Positions 50,009 through 57,749 of a stretch of DNA of 64,000 nucleotides are shown one piece after another (the stretch's first letter is position 1; every line of letters starts with the position of its first letter). The notes beneath the pieces are model-generated. The model had not been told where the DNA came from, ran no database searches, and saw only the letters and a list, made by a program, of their open reading frames with translations. A program made the position numbers and the translations under genes. Where the stretch lies: positions 1,931,488 through 1,995,487 of the forward strand of contig CP133967.1 of NCBI GenBank assembly GCA_036251935.1, read 5' to 3'. The stretch is from Orbaceae bacterium lpD04. Lineage in GTDB: Bacteria > Pseudomonadota > Gammaproteobacteria > Enterobacterales > Orbaceae.

Positions 50009-50457
50009 TTAATCTACTAAACAAACCTCTTTAATGTAATGTTTTAATCCTACAATCATATTGTCTTTGGTTATGATGTCGTCTAGGAGTAAATAATAAT
50101 TTTGTCTAGCTTCTCCAGAGAGTTCGCAGTTTTTTGCATCATCCCAGTTGGCGGAGGTGGGTTTGTTGTTTTATCGATGTTGAGCTGCAACCGACCAAGC
50201 CCATTGATAACATTGTTATAAAGCTTATTGTTTTCAGCTTTTGCATGAGTAAGCTCATGAGTAAATTTACTATCTATCTCGTTAACTTTTATAACTAATT
50301 TTTGGTACTGCTTAAATTCGTCTTTAACTTGTGATAACTCAACTTCGATAACCCCAAGCTTTGTATATGTGTTATTAATATCGATAAAAATCGCTATTAA
50401 AACCCCAAATGCGGCTATATCAGCAATTATTGCGATAGATTTAAATCGCGTGGACAT
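50009..50457 (-). pseudogene. Rz-like i-spanin gene with frameshift
   Basis: Inner-membrane spanin of the lysis cassette. The open frame 50457-50083 (124 residues) has the N-terminal anchor and the spanin pattern ELTHAKAENNKLYNNVINGLGRLQLN. After the proline run near 50151-50162 it carries a tail that belongs to the other spanin. The expected Rz tail (NCELSGEARQNYYLLLDD, then VGLKHYIKEVC) is found in another frame down to TAA 50009. One lost base restores both. The start overlaps the lysozyme end by 31 bases. Confidence 0.75.
50139..50258 (-). pseudogene. Rz1-like o-spanin nested in Rz, truncated by the same frameshift
   Basis: A 39-residue frame inside Rz, shifted by one base. It begins MSLLMQKLKTISF, has a lipobox LVGC (Cys24) and continues CSSTSIKQQTH, the usual start of a mature outer-membrane spanin. 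It ends early at HLRQLG. With the missing base restored it would continue with the proline-rich PPPTGMMQKTANSLEKLDK tail now attached to Rz. Confidence 0.65.
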
Positions 50458-50960
50458 AATGCCATCTCCTTTTCTCGCCTAATATCCAAGCCTTTTAATA
50501 CTTTACCGTTTGCTTTATTCCAGCGCGGTAACTCATTACAAGCTGCTTGATAGTTACCCGAATTGAGATATCGATACATTGTTGAGCTTTTCATCTTTGA
50601 GCAGCCGACATTAAAAGTAATTGATACGGTCGCATCGAAAACCGATTGCGGAAGATGAAAGCCATTGGCGAACCGGTTAACGCATTGTTCAGCACTTTTG
50701 ATATCACCAACCCAGCGCCGCGCTATTTCATCATCTGAGTATTTGCGTTGTTCGATTTCGCCAGTAGTTGAGCCGATACCAACAGTTAAAATGTTGGCCG
50801 GACAATAATATGGCTCATTTCGACAAGCTTCTGCATTGCCGATTATTTCCAATCCTGCCTTACTTGTTCTGATTTCATCTGAATAATCACCGAAAACAAT
50901 ACCAATAATGACCGATACACTACAAATCGCTGTCGTCGTTATCCTTTTTATATTTGGCAT
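50427..50960 (-). CDS. Phage lysozyme (GH24 endolysin)
   Basis: Muramidase of 177 residues. One hydrophobic N-terminal helix (about 8-24) looks like a signal-anchor-release segment. The catalytic glutamate is Glu44 (GNAEACRNEP) and the cleft motif ILTVGIGST follows, with Thr59. Most related prophage lysozymes have CPAD where this has CPAN (Asn56), a possible loss of an acidic residue. It overlaps the holin gene by 41 bases and Rz by 31, a compact lysis cassette. Confidence 0.85.
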   Translation of the reverse strand: MPNIKRITTTAICSVSVIIGIVFGDYSDEIRTSKAGLEIIGNAEACRNEPYYCPANILTVGIGSTTGEIEQRKYSDDEIARRWVGDIKSAEQCVNRFANGFHLPQSVFDATVSITFNVGCSKMKSSTMYRYLNSGNYQAACNELPRWNKANGKVLKGLDIRREKEMALCPRDLNLSQ

Positions 50961-51159
50961 AATATTCTTCTCTTAGCTTCTTTTTATGCTGAAAGTCTCG
51001 ACGCCTATATGCCCAGTTAATAAAGAACGTGGCAACTGATAAAATAATACCGATGATAATAGCTATCTCATTTAAGCTAAAAGCACCAATTAAAGTACAT
51101 ATAGCTCCCCAAAAATAAGAGACAGGCGATGAATATCTATCCATAATGAAAGTCTTCAT
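50920..51159 (-). CDS. Phage holin
   Basis: 79-residue protein with two hydrophobic helices (about 14-28 and 31-50) and a strongly charged C-terminal tail (YRRRDFQHKKKLREEYYAKYKK), the layout of class II holins. Forms the hole that releases or activates the endolysin. First gene of the holin-lysozyme-spanin cassette. Confidence 0.8.
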   Translation of the reverse strand: MKTFIMDRYSSPVSYFWGAICTLIGAFSLNEIAIIIGIILSVATFFINWAYRRRDFQHKKKLREEYYAKYKKDNDDSDL

Positions 51160-51337
51160 GATTGCCTCCTATTGGAAGCGGTGAGTTGATAGGGTGGGCG
51201 CTAACAGTTCTTGTGTATAAGTTAATATTTTGAAATTGAGTCTGTCCGCCACATTTGAATTGAGTAAGCCGAGTTAAAAAAATATCTATATATAACCTTA
51301 AAAAGTTACCGACTTACTCAAATTTTGGAAATAAAAA

Positions 51338-51359
51338 AGCCCCAGTATTTACTGAGGCT
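51338..51359 (-). terminator. Terminator of the GAF-pair operon
   Basis: Nine-bp stem with one mismatch and a 4-base loop; T-run follows on the minus strand. Lies 27 bases beyond the stop at 51386. Confidence 0.75.
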
Positions 51360-51385
51360 ATAAAAATATATTTAATAAACTAAGT

Positions 51386-51883
51386 TTAACTACATTGATG
51401 CTGATTTTTCTGATTGTTAGAAAGAGTCATATTCGAAAACATCTTCTGAAAATTTTTAAACATAGAGTAATTGGTTATATTATCCTTAAGAAATTTATCA
51501 TTATTTTTATATAGTTTTAATAAGTCATTAAATTGATCTTTGTGTGTTCGACTAACTGACTGTTGTTCTTTTAGCTTCAAAAGCATTTCTGCTTTTGCTA
51601 TATCATCAACTTGGTATTTAATCTGATAGAGCTTACGACTAGACTTACCTACTTTTATAAATAGCGATTCGTCTAATTTTTTCAACTCAAGATCCTCTTT
51701 ATTGATAAAATATGAAAAATAAATTAAAAAAAAGACTTCATTATTAACTTTCTCAACATCAAATCTAACACCAGAGGGAACATCTGATGGCATTAATGAA
51801 TATTCCGTATTTTGATGAGTTCTAACTTTTTTAATTTCGGAATAAGGAATGTTGATCCATTCATCTAATATAAGTTTTTTCAT
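51386..51883 (-). CDS. Unknown protein coupled to a membrane GAF protein
   Basis: 165-residue soluble protein, rich in Lys, Leu and Asn. The first 90 residues look like a compact beta-rich domain; the remainder is helical and ends in a polar, Gln-rich tail. No known motif. A very strong ribosome site (GGAGGAGAAA) lies before its ATG, which overlaps the last codon of the upstream gene (51880-51883, ATGA). The two must work together. AT-rich, like other cargo here. Confidence 0.7.
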   Translation of the reverse strand: MKKLILDEWINIPYSEIKKVRTHQNTEYSLMPSDVPSGVRFDVEKVNNEVFFLIYFSYFINKEDLELKKLDESLFIKVGKSSRKLYQIKYQVDDIAKAEMLLKLKEQQSVSRTHKDQFNDLLKLYKNNDKFLKDNITNYSMFKNFQKMFSNMTLSNNQKNQHQCS

Positions 51884-52716
51884 GATTTCTCCTCCAATAT
51901 AGCAGCAATAGATAATGGCAAAAGAATTGAATGCACGCCACTAATATTCTCACCTTCATTAAAAATAGCCTCAGGAGATCGACTATCAAAAACTAAAACC
52001 CCCCAAAGGTTACCTTTAACTTCTATAGGTATCGCCACAATGGATCTTGGCATTGTTTTTTTGGCTTTCCTGTAATACTCTATCATATTTTTATCAGAGA
52101 AAGTATCCTTAGCATATTTTTTTATGTCATTTATTGTAGTCTTTTCACCAATACAAGGAAGATTTGATACAGAAATAGTTTTTCTTGAAGCTAAAGCTCG
52201 CCCAGCTATTCCTTCACTCTTATCGCTAGAATCACAAACTTTAAATTTCACATTAGTTTTTTGTGACAACTCACCAGATCTTAATATAGGGATTAAGTAT
52301 TTATCTCTATTACATAAACGCTTTAAAAAATTATCATTTTCAAACCATGGAGAACATTTATAACTTTTCTTTAATTGAAATAAAGTTACTCTATGATAAT
52401 CTTCAGGCTCATCTAAATAAGAAAAAAATGACTTTTGAGTGTAATCCAAAATTGATTTGATAAGGGACCATTTTTTATTTGAAAAAAAACAACTTAATAT
52501 TTTACTTAGTACCCATATAACAATTAATAGTAAATAAGATGGAATGCTATACTCAATAACTAACCTAATGAATTTTAAAAAAAACGGATGATCCTTCAAC
52601 CACTCACTTGACACATCAAAGCTATTTATGACCCCAAAAACAGATAACATTACAATACATACAGATGATACACCTGATAAATATTTATAACATTTTGTAA
52701 ATTTTGAATTAATCAT
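51880..52716 (-). CDS. Two-helix membrane protein with GAF domain
   Basis: 278 residues. Membrane helices at about 14-32 and 56-79 anchor a cytoplasmic GAF domain (about 105-277; seen as EGIAGRALASRKTISVSNLP, then SIVAIPIEVKGNLWGVLVFDSRSPEAIF). GAF domains bind small ligands such as cyclic nucleotides or sense redox state. No kinase, cyclase or effector domain is fused. First gene of a two-gene operon with the unknown 165-residue protein. A membrane effector or sensor for phage defence is possible but unproven. Confidence 0.75.
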   Translation of the reverse strand: MINSKFTKCYKYLSGVSSVCIVMLSVFGVINSFDVSSEWLKDHPFFLKFIRLVIEYSIPSYLLLIVIWVLSKILSCFFSNKKWSLIKSILDYTQKSFFSYLDEPEDYHRVTLFQLKKSYKCSPWFENDNFLKRLCNRDKYLIPILRSGELSQKTNVKFKVCDSSDKSEGIAGRALASRKTISVSNLPCIGEKTTINDIKKYAKDTFSDKNMIEYYRKAKKTMPRSIVAIPIEVKGNLWGVLVFDSRSPEAIFNEGENISGVHSILLPLSIAAILEEKS

Positions 52717-52838
52717 TATTTATGGAACAACTGAGAATTTATGCCCTATTCTAGGTTCTTTTTTAGAAAAAGCAAGAGCATACCTATTAAACCATCTAGT
52801 TTGAACTGTATTTCCAACATGATTAAATCAAAGAGGCG

Positions 52839-52987
52839 ATGACAAAAAAGGAATTAAAGTTAAAGGATTTAAACTACACGTTGATGACATCACATTGATT
52901 GAGCAATCTAGTAAAGATTTAAATATCCCGCAGTCTCAATTAATTGTTGATGCTGTAAAATTCTACCTTGCTAACAAACCCTCTTAA
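52839..52987 (+). pseudogene. Small RHH-like phage protein with a poly-A frameshift
   Basis: AGAGGCG precedes ATG 52839. The frame MTKK runs into a six-A tract; with one more A it would read on as GIKVKGFKLHVDDITLIEQ and SQSQLIVDAVKFYLANK, 49 residues ending at TAA 52987. That looks like a ribbon-helix-helix protein. As written, the ATG frame stops early. It may be a real slip or a sequencing error in the A-run. Confidence 0.6.
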
Positions 52988-52998
52988 TTGAGGGGTTT
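52976..52998 (+). terminator. Terminator after the RHH-like frame
   Basis: AAACCCTC/GAGGGGTTT stem whose loop contains the TAA stop. Moderately strong. Confidence 0.65.
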
Positions 52999-53047
52999 AT
53001 AAATAAAAAAGCCCGACGGTTAAATCAGGCTTTTGGAAATTTTAAAA

Positions 53048-53455
53048 TTATTTTGTGCAATACGCTTTATACATTGTTTCATAAACATAAGAAGAGAAAT
53101 TATCTTCTCTATATTCTATTTGAAAATCACTAAAATGCATTGAATCTTCATCTAGATCTTTACCATCATTGATGGTCAAAACATTAACAAGAAAGTTTCT
53201 TTTTAGATACATAAAACTATCAGCAACATCTGTCTTTACCTTAACTTGACCACAAATAGTCACCGCCTGAAAAGCTAACTTATTGTTTTCATATTTGTCA
53301 TGTTTGTAAGTTTTTAAGTTTTCGAAATCAATTAGTTTTTCTGTTGCTCTTTTTTTTAGGGCGCTAATTGCCCTAGATTCATTGTTCGGCCAATAATAAA
53401 TAGCCAGCAGACACACGGGTAGCAGAATAGAAGCGATTATAAAGTACTTTTTCAT
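53048..53455 (-). CDS. Membrane-anchored protein of unknown function
   Basis: 135 residues with one N-terminal hydrophobic helix (about 4-21) and a polar domain containing two cysteines (ICGQ, AYCTK). Could be an anchored periplasmic protein. Behind it a GC-rich hairpin with T-run (about 53010-53035) forms a terminator. Not recognised; AT-rich prophage cargo. Confidence 0.6.
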   Translation of the reverse strand: MKKYFIIASILLPVCLLAIYYWPNNESRAISALKKRATEKLIDFENLKTYKHDKYENNKLAFQAVTICGQVKVKTDVADSFMYLKRNFLVNVLTINDGKDLDEDSMHFSDFQIEYREDNFSSYVYETMYKAYCTK

Positions 53456-53576
53456 ATTTGAATATCATATAATTATTACAACAAAAAGCCCTAGATTTCT
53501 CTAAGGCTCGAATTTTTACTTACTAAGACATTTATATCATACCTGCCCGAAAACGCCAAGGGTTATATGGAATTAC

Positions 53577-53912
53577 TTATATTGCAACGTGACATTTCTG
53601 CACAATATGACTCTCAATAGATTTAACTCTATCAAATACTGTTGATTTCGGCATATTCAAATGCTCGGCTATTTTATATTGCACTTTTCCCTTTTTATTG
53701 TGTGAATTTTTTAGTTTTAATAAGCAACTCTCTATAAACTCAATTTAATTTTCTATGACTATTTTGTCACACTTAGGATATAACACACTAAACATTAAGC
53801 TAATATTTTTATAACCACATCGGCTAGAAAAAGCATTAGCCGAAACAGTAGACATTAATTCATCAACTATCAAGCTAGTAACTTGGAAAGAATTGACAAT
53901 AAAATTACTCAT
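53577..53912 (-). pseudogene. Phage HTH protein interrupted by one stop codon
   Basis: One frame of 111 residues from ATG 53912, which overlaps the stop of the upstream gene (TGATG). A single TAA at codon 56 (53745-53747) breaks it. The N-terminus SNFIVNSFQV resembles phage replication proteins; the second half has a helix-turn-helix (KVQYKIAEHLNMPKSTVFDRVKSIE). Exact family uncertain. Confidence 0.55.
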
Positions 53913-54169
53913 CAATTAACCCTCATGAAATTTTGAGCATAATGTTTGTCATTTTGCTCATTTTTGATGTTCACTTTATCTATTGGATAACCCAATTGTT
54001 TAAGATCATAAACATGTGCGCCTAGCCCAAATGACCCATATCTGCTAGAAGTATTTAATTGTGTTATGCGTTTATCAGCTTGTAATCCTGCCAGTACTTT
54101 TTCGCATTGACTTTTAGTATTTATGTCATTTAAAGTACTCTTGTGTTTAACTCTCCAATAGTTACTCAC
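53912..54169 (-). CDS. Phage helix-turn-helix protein
   Basis: 85-residue protein starting at GTG 54169. The pattern CEKVLAGLQADKRITQLNTSSRYGSFGLGAHVYDLKQLGYPI is that of small phage winged-helix proteins (HTH_39-like). Related proteins have a full RLFGSYRL segment; here the recognition part is altered. Usually found in phage early regions. Coupled to the next, broken gene. Confidence 0.65.
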   Translation of the reverse strand: MSNYWRVKHKSTLNDINTKSQCEKVLAGLQADKRITQLNTSSRYGSFGLGAHVYDLKQLGYPIDKVNIKNEQNDKHYAQNFMRVN

Positions 54170-54253
54170 GACGCCACTAGTTGGCGTTATTCGCTTTTTT
54201 ATGCAAAATAGTGTGATACCGAATCATTAATTCTTATTTATATTGGAGTTTAC

Positions 54254-54676
54254 ATGAAAAAACCTAATTATACTTTTGGTGATGTGGCATTAGAAATACT
54301 ATCCAAAATGAAAAAAGAGCATATCAATAGTAATCAAATTAAAAAAGAATTTGATAATATCGCGAGACAGAAAAAATATATAAAAGGCTGCCCTAGATCA
54401 ACATTTTATTACGTCGTTGCAAAAGGATATTTGAAAGGATTTAGTGGCTTCAAATTAACAGATAAACAAGAAAAAAGTAATAATAGTATATGTGTTGATC
54501 TTGCCCTAGATTATGTACAGCGGAACGATGTTACGAATATTGCCCCCTCAACATTATGGAAATACCTTGAATTGAAAAGCACTAGCTCAAGAAATAAAGA
54601 TGGCGCAATTCAGCATAACAACCAAATGGATGTTATCTTGGCTTTATTTAGAGCAAACGCATTAGATTTAAATTAA
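54254..54676 (+). CDS. DUF6979-like protein
   Basis: 140-residue soluble protein. Family-like signatures are KGCPRSTFYYVVAKGYLKGF in the middle and HNNQMDVILALFRANAL at the end. The function of the family is not known; members occur both in chromosomes and mobile elements. TGGAG ribosome site before ATG 54254, terminator after the stop. Divergent from the HTH gene. Confidence 0.65.
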   Translation: MKKPNYTFGDVALEILSKMKKEHINSNQIKKEFDNIARQKKYIKGCPRSTFYYVVAKGYLKGFSGFKLTDKQEKSNNSICVDLALDYVQRNDVTNIAPSTLWKYLELKSTSSRNKDGAIQHNNQMDVILALFRANALDLN

Positions 54677-54700
54677 CAATATCAGATCATCAATTATTTA

Positions 54701-54720
54701 GCGACTTCAGTCGCTTTTTT
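54701..54720 (+). terminator. Intrinsic terminator of the DUF6979-like gene
   Basis: GCGAC/GTCGC stem, 4-base loop and six T, 24 bases after the stop. Confidence 0.88.
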
Positions 54721-54997
54721 CACGCCTAAAATTCACTTCAAAAAATAAATCGATTAAAAATTAGAACTGTAACAGGGATAAACGAGAATTATCTAAATAA
54801 CAAAAAGTTCCCTACTAACTGGAAAAACTCGTAAAGGTTAGATATAGCGTAGTAGGTTTAGATAAGATAGTTTGTTCTACATGTTACAGCTAAACCTGTT
54901 AACGCGATAAGTTAGTATTCAAATCCGATAGCTTTCAATGAGAACGATCTAATTTGATAACAAGTGAGGTGGTTTTGATTACACCACCTATTATAAT
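54721..54997. other. Intergenic stretch without gene
   Basis: About 280 bases between two terminating genes. Short frames exist on both strands but none has a ribosome site or family pattern. Nothing recognisable. Confidence 0.5.
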
Positions 54998-55345
54998 TTA
55001 TAAAAAAATTAACACTTTTAACATTGAAGGTACAAGTTTTACAGAAAAAAATAATGCAACTAAGACGGTTAAAATTTGCAAAACTAAGGCTACAACACTC
55101 CAAAATGTCTTACCTTTGTTTTTTATTATGGAATAAATTCCCATACAAATCATTATTGCTAAGAATACTTTGATAACAATAATAACCAGTAACACAGAAG
55201 CTGTTAATTTAGTAGGTCCATGGGCACTAAATAATAAAAGTCTAAGTAAAGAATTTAAAAGCAGCCCATTAATTAACCACCCAAACACCCAAAATGTAAC
55301 TGCTAAGCTAAACTCACCTTTAGCAAGTTTTTTTAATACACCCAT
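54998..55345 (-). CDS. Small polytopic membrane protein, unknown
   Basis: 115 residues, mostly hydrophobic, with three or four predicted helices and a basic N-terminus (MGVLKKLAKGEF). The pattern resembles small DUF-type membrane proteins of gut bacteria. No motif recognised. Located between phage debris blocks and intact, so it may be cargo. Confidence 0.55.
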   Translation of the reverse strand: MGVLKKLAKGEFSLAVTFWVFGWLINGLLLNSLLRLLLFSAHGPTKLTASVLLVIIVIKVFLAIMICMGIYSIIKNKGKTFWSVVALVLQILTVLVALFFSVKLVPSMLKVLIFL

Positions 55346-55483
55346 ATAAACCTCAAAAATTAATTTGGTGAATTATATACTCAAAAACGTACCATTCACA
55401 AACCCATTTACGAGTGTTTTTATGGATTATTACGTTAATCCTCAACTGCCCTGAAGTTTGGGGCTTTTTTACAGGTGAATGAA

Positions 55484-55640
55484 TATGACGTATGAACAAT
55501 GGAAATTGCAATATCAATCAATTCTAAAAAAAAATCAAATCACATTAAAATTCTATTGAATACACTCAGTACGCACTTAGTGAGCTAATAAATGAATTAT
55601 GAGATAAAGGGTTTCTTGATGAAGATGGTTACGGGTAAGA
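55484..55640 (+). pseudogene. Small phage protein remnant
   Basis: ATG 55484 starts MTYEQWKLQYQSILKK and stops early; a shifted frame continues YTQYALSELINEL, stop, DKGFLDEDGYG. Many phage early regions carry a short protein of this kind. Preceded by a GCCC/GGGGC terminator hairpin at about 55449-55465. Inactive. Confidence 0.45.
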
Positions 55641-55718
55641 CAATACAGCAACGCGTAGCACAAGAAAGTTATCAATGATGGTTAGATGATTATTTCATTT
55701 ATTATGAAAAAGGATCGT

Positions 55719-55904
55719 ACTGAATAGAATCACGTCGTTATTTTTAGCAAATTATCTGAAATTGCTGGTGAATATTTAATAAAAGGTTCACCGGTTTATA
55801 TTGAGGGCCAACTACAAACGCGTGAATAGCAAGATCAATCAGGTCAAGATAAATATACAACCGAAATTGTCAATAAGTATGAAATGTCTAACTTATCTGC
55901 ATAA
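55719..55904 (+). pseudogene. Single-stranded DNA-binding protein (ssb) remnant
   Basis: The frame reads TE, stop, [33 protein letters not shown], stop, QDQSGQDKYTTEIV. This is the centre of SSB; in functional proteins both stop positions are tryptophan (TEWHRVV and RKWQDQSGQD). Both are TAG, i.e. TGG with one G to A change. N-terminus and acidic tail are missing. Confidence 0.78.
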
Positions 55905-56096
55905 CAGTGCTAAAGATTTAGCTTATAAATTGAGCAAGCTGCGTTGCTACGATAATAGTTAAGTAATAGTTGCCGATGAGCACATTTACTATATTTGCTA
56001 TAAAAATGTGATTTTGAATAAAATTGGATAATAAATAAAACTATATGATTATATTAATTGGAGTAGTTAATATCTATTGTAACTACGAAAGTGTGA

Positions 56097-56118
56097 AGTA
56101 TTGACCCCAGCAGGAATC
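56097..56118. repeat. Attachment-site direct repeat, left copy
   Basis: 22 bases identical to 57673-57694, which cover the 3' end of the tRNA-Arg gene. Site-specific integrases leave such copies when they insert into a tRNA. Its partner lies 1.58 kb to the right. Confidence 0.8.
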
Positions 56119-56410
56119 TAAAAAATTAAGTAATTCATTGAATTATAAAAATGATATAATTTTATTATAATTTATCGTATAACATCAAGCAATATTGATA
56201 TTTCTATATTCGATTCTTGATTAAAGAATCAATCCTACATTACAGGTTGAAAAGTTAAAAAATTGAAAGGAAAACTTCTTTTTTGCAATTATACAACAAT
56301 AACAAAATTTATTATTAATAATCAACAGTTAAATGCATGTTATTATAGAGTTGTATGTTGTTAATAACATAGTAAAATGACATTAAATAATAAAGAATAG
56401 GATTAGTAAA
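56119..56410. other. AT-rich leader of the att-bounded gene
   Basis: 290 bases of very AT-rich sequence with no frame. It should contain the promoter for the gene at 56411; repeated TTATTATAGAGTTG-like stretches are seen but no clear -35. Confidence 0.45.
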
Positions 56411-57043
56411 ATGGAGATTTGGGCTTTAATCTTTAGTGGTTTATCAGCAATAGCTTCAATCGGCTTATTAATTTGTACTATTATTGGTTTTAAATTTATT
56501 GGTAAACAAACTAGCATAGCTAAAAATAAAGATATTTTATTTAGTTTACAAAAGGATTTGAATCAATATCTTGGTCAATTTTATTCGACACATGCAAGAC
56601 TTCAATATGAATGTAATAAAATTATACATAATTATCCTTTATTATCAGAGATAAGTGATGATGACTTTAAAAAATATAATCCATTATTTACAGTGTTACA
56701 CACTCACCTTGAAGATTATAGAAAACGCAACTGCCAAGAAAAAAAATTCATATTTTTTAACTATAATTGGTGGTTATCTGATTTCAAAAAAAATCTATAT
56801 AAGATAATGAATTCAGAGCAACATGTTCGAGTGGATAATATTCATAAGAGATTAATAGAAGCTGTATTTGAATTTTACAAAAATCAAAATTTTGATGAAC
56901 AATATAATGAAATTAAAGAAAGAGAAGAGTTAATCATTATATTAGACAAAATCTCAAACGATTTTACAGGTGATCTAAACTATATAAACGATGAGTTGGA
57001 TACTTTTTTAGAAAAACTCGCTAAGAATAAAAATATTTTATAA
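56411..57043 (+). CDS. Membrane-anchored helical protein, unknown, within att repeats
   Basis: 210 residues. One N-terminal membrane helix (about 7-31) is followed by a long, charged, mostly helical cytoplasmic part with coiled-coil character and a tryptophan/phenylalanine-rich spot (FIFFNYNWWLSDF, about 112-124). No enzyme motif. It is the only intact gene between the two 22-base attachment copies. Its end overlaps the convergent terL remnant by six bases. Function unknown; phage-exclusion proteins often have this build, which is only an analogy. Confidence 0.65.
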   Translation: MEIWALIFSGLSAIASIGLLICTIIGFKFIGKQTSIAKNKDILFSLQKDLNQYLGQFYSTHARLQYECNKIIHNYPLLSEISDDDFKKYNPLFTVLHTHLEDYRKRNCQEKKFIFFNYNWWLSDFKKNLYKIMNSEQHVRVDNIHKRLIEAVFEFYKNQNFDEQYNEIKEREELIIILDKISNDFTGDLNYINDELDTFLEKLAKNKNIL

Positions 57044-57618
57044 TTCTATCCCTTTAAATTCATTTAAGGCTTGTTTTTGGTCTTCTGATAGGTTGATATC
57101 AACCTCGCCATATTCAAGCAAGTAAGTACCAAATGACATAAGGAAAGCAACAGCAGGATCTATCTTGTTAGCTGCTTTCTTTTTATTAGGCTTAATATTT
57201 GCATTAGCATCGGTTTCCATAACCACGTTACCGACCGCCCAAGCCAAAACAGGATCGCCATTGTGTTTAATTCGTTTACGGCTGATAAATACCTCGGCAG
57301 TTTTTGAAGTCGGGCTATAGCGTGCGTAAGTTTGCGGAAATGGCTCAACGTCTAAGCCGATATTTTGTAGTTGAGTTCTCAACTGAGTCGCGTTCCATAC
57401 ATCAAAGCCAATTAGCTTGATATTAAACTCCTCGCTATCTTTTGAAATGTCATCGCGTATCTGGTCATAGTCAATACAATCGCCTTTAGTAACCCTTATC
57501 CAGCCTTAACTAATCCATTTGCGGTACATTTCACGATTTTTATTCGCTACATTAGTCAGCTGAAATTCGGGAATATAATGGCTGGTTAAAAGTCTTGACT
57601 CGGTTTCAAATAGAAAGG
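57038..57618 (-). pseudogene. Phage terminase large subunit, C-terminal remnant
   Basis: One frame runs from about 57618 to the stop at 57038. It reads TESRLLTSHYIPEFQL, NREMYRKWIS, stop (TAA), GWIRVTKGDCIDYDQIRDDI, then LIGFDVWNATQL and, near the end, VLAWAVGNVVMETDANANIKPNKKKAANKIDPAVAF. The late part is the RNase H-like nuclease domain of HK97-type TerL. The N-terminal ATPase is missing. Confidence 0.8.
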
Positions 57619-57672
57619 GTTACATTTGAATTGATAGAAATCTATAACATAAAAGTTTGAATTTAGCTAAAT

Positions 57673-57694
57673 AGTATTGACCCCAGCAGGAATC
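57673..57694. repeat. Attachment-site direct repeat, right copy (tRNA 3' end)
   Basis: Second copy of the 22-base sequence. It covers the tRNA-Arg 3' end: acceptor arm, discriminator and part of the T arm. Confidence 0.8.
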
Positions 57695-57749
57695 GAACCT
57701 GCAACTAGCCCTTAGGAGGGGCTTGTTATATCCGTTTAACTATGGAGTC
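57678..57749 (-). tRNA. tRNA-Arg (anticodon CCU)
   Basis: A 72-base cloverleaf on the minus strand: acceptor stem GACTCCA with TGGGGTC, 4-bp D stem, anticodon stem AGCCC/GGGCT with loop CTCCTAA (anticodon CCU), T stem GCAGG/CCTGC with loop TTCGATT. The 3' CCA is not encoded. tRNA-Arg(CCU) reads the rare AGG codon and is a frequent integration site for phages. Confidence 0.95.

Noticed and set aside
55719-55904. Stop-codon recoding in the ssb frame
   Set aside because: Known TAG recoding gives Gln, not Trp; the flanking genes use normal stops and the gene also lacks both ends, so decay explains it.
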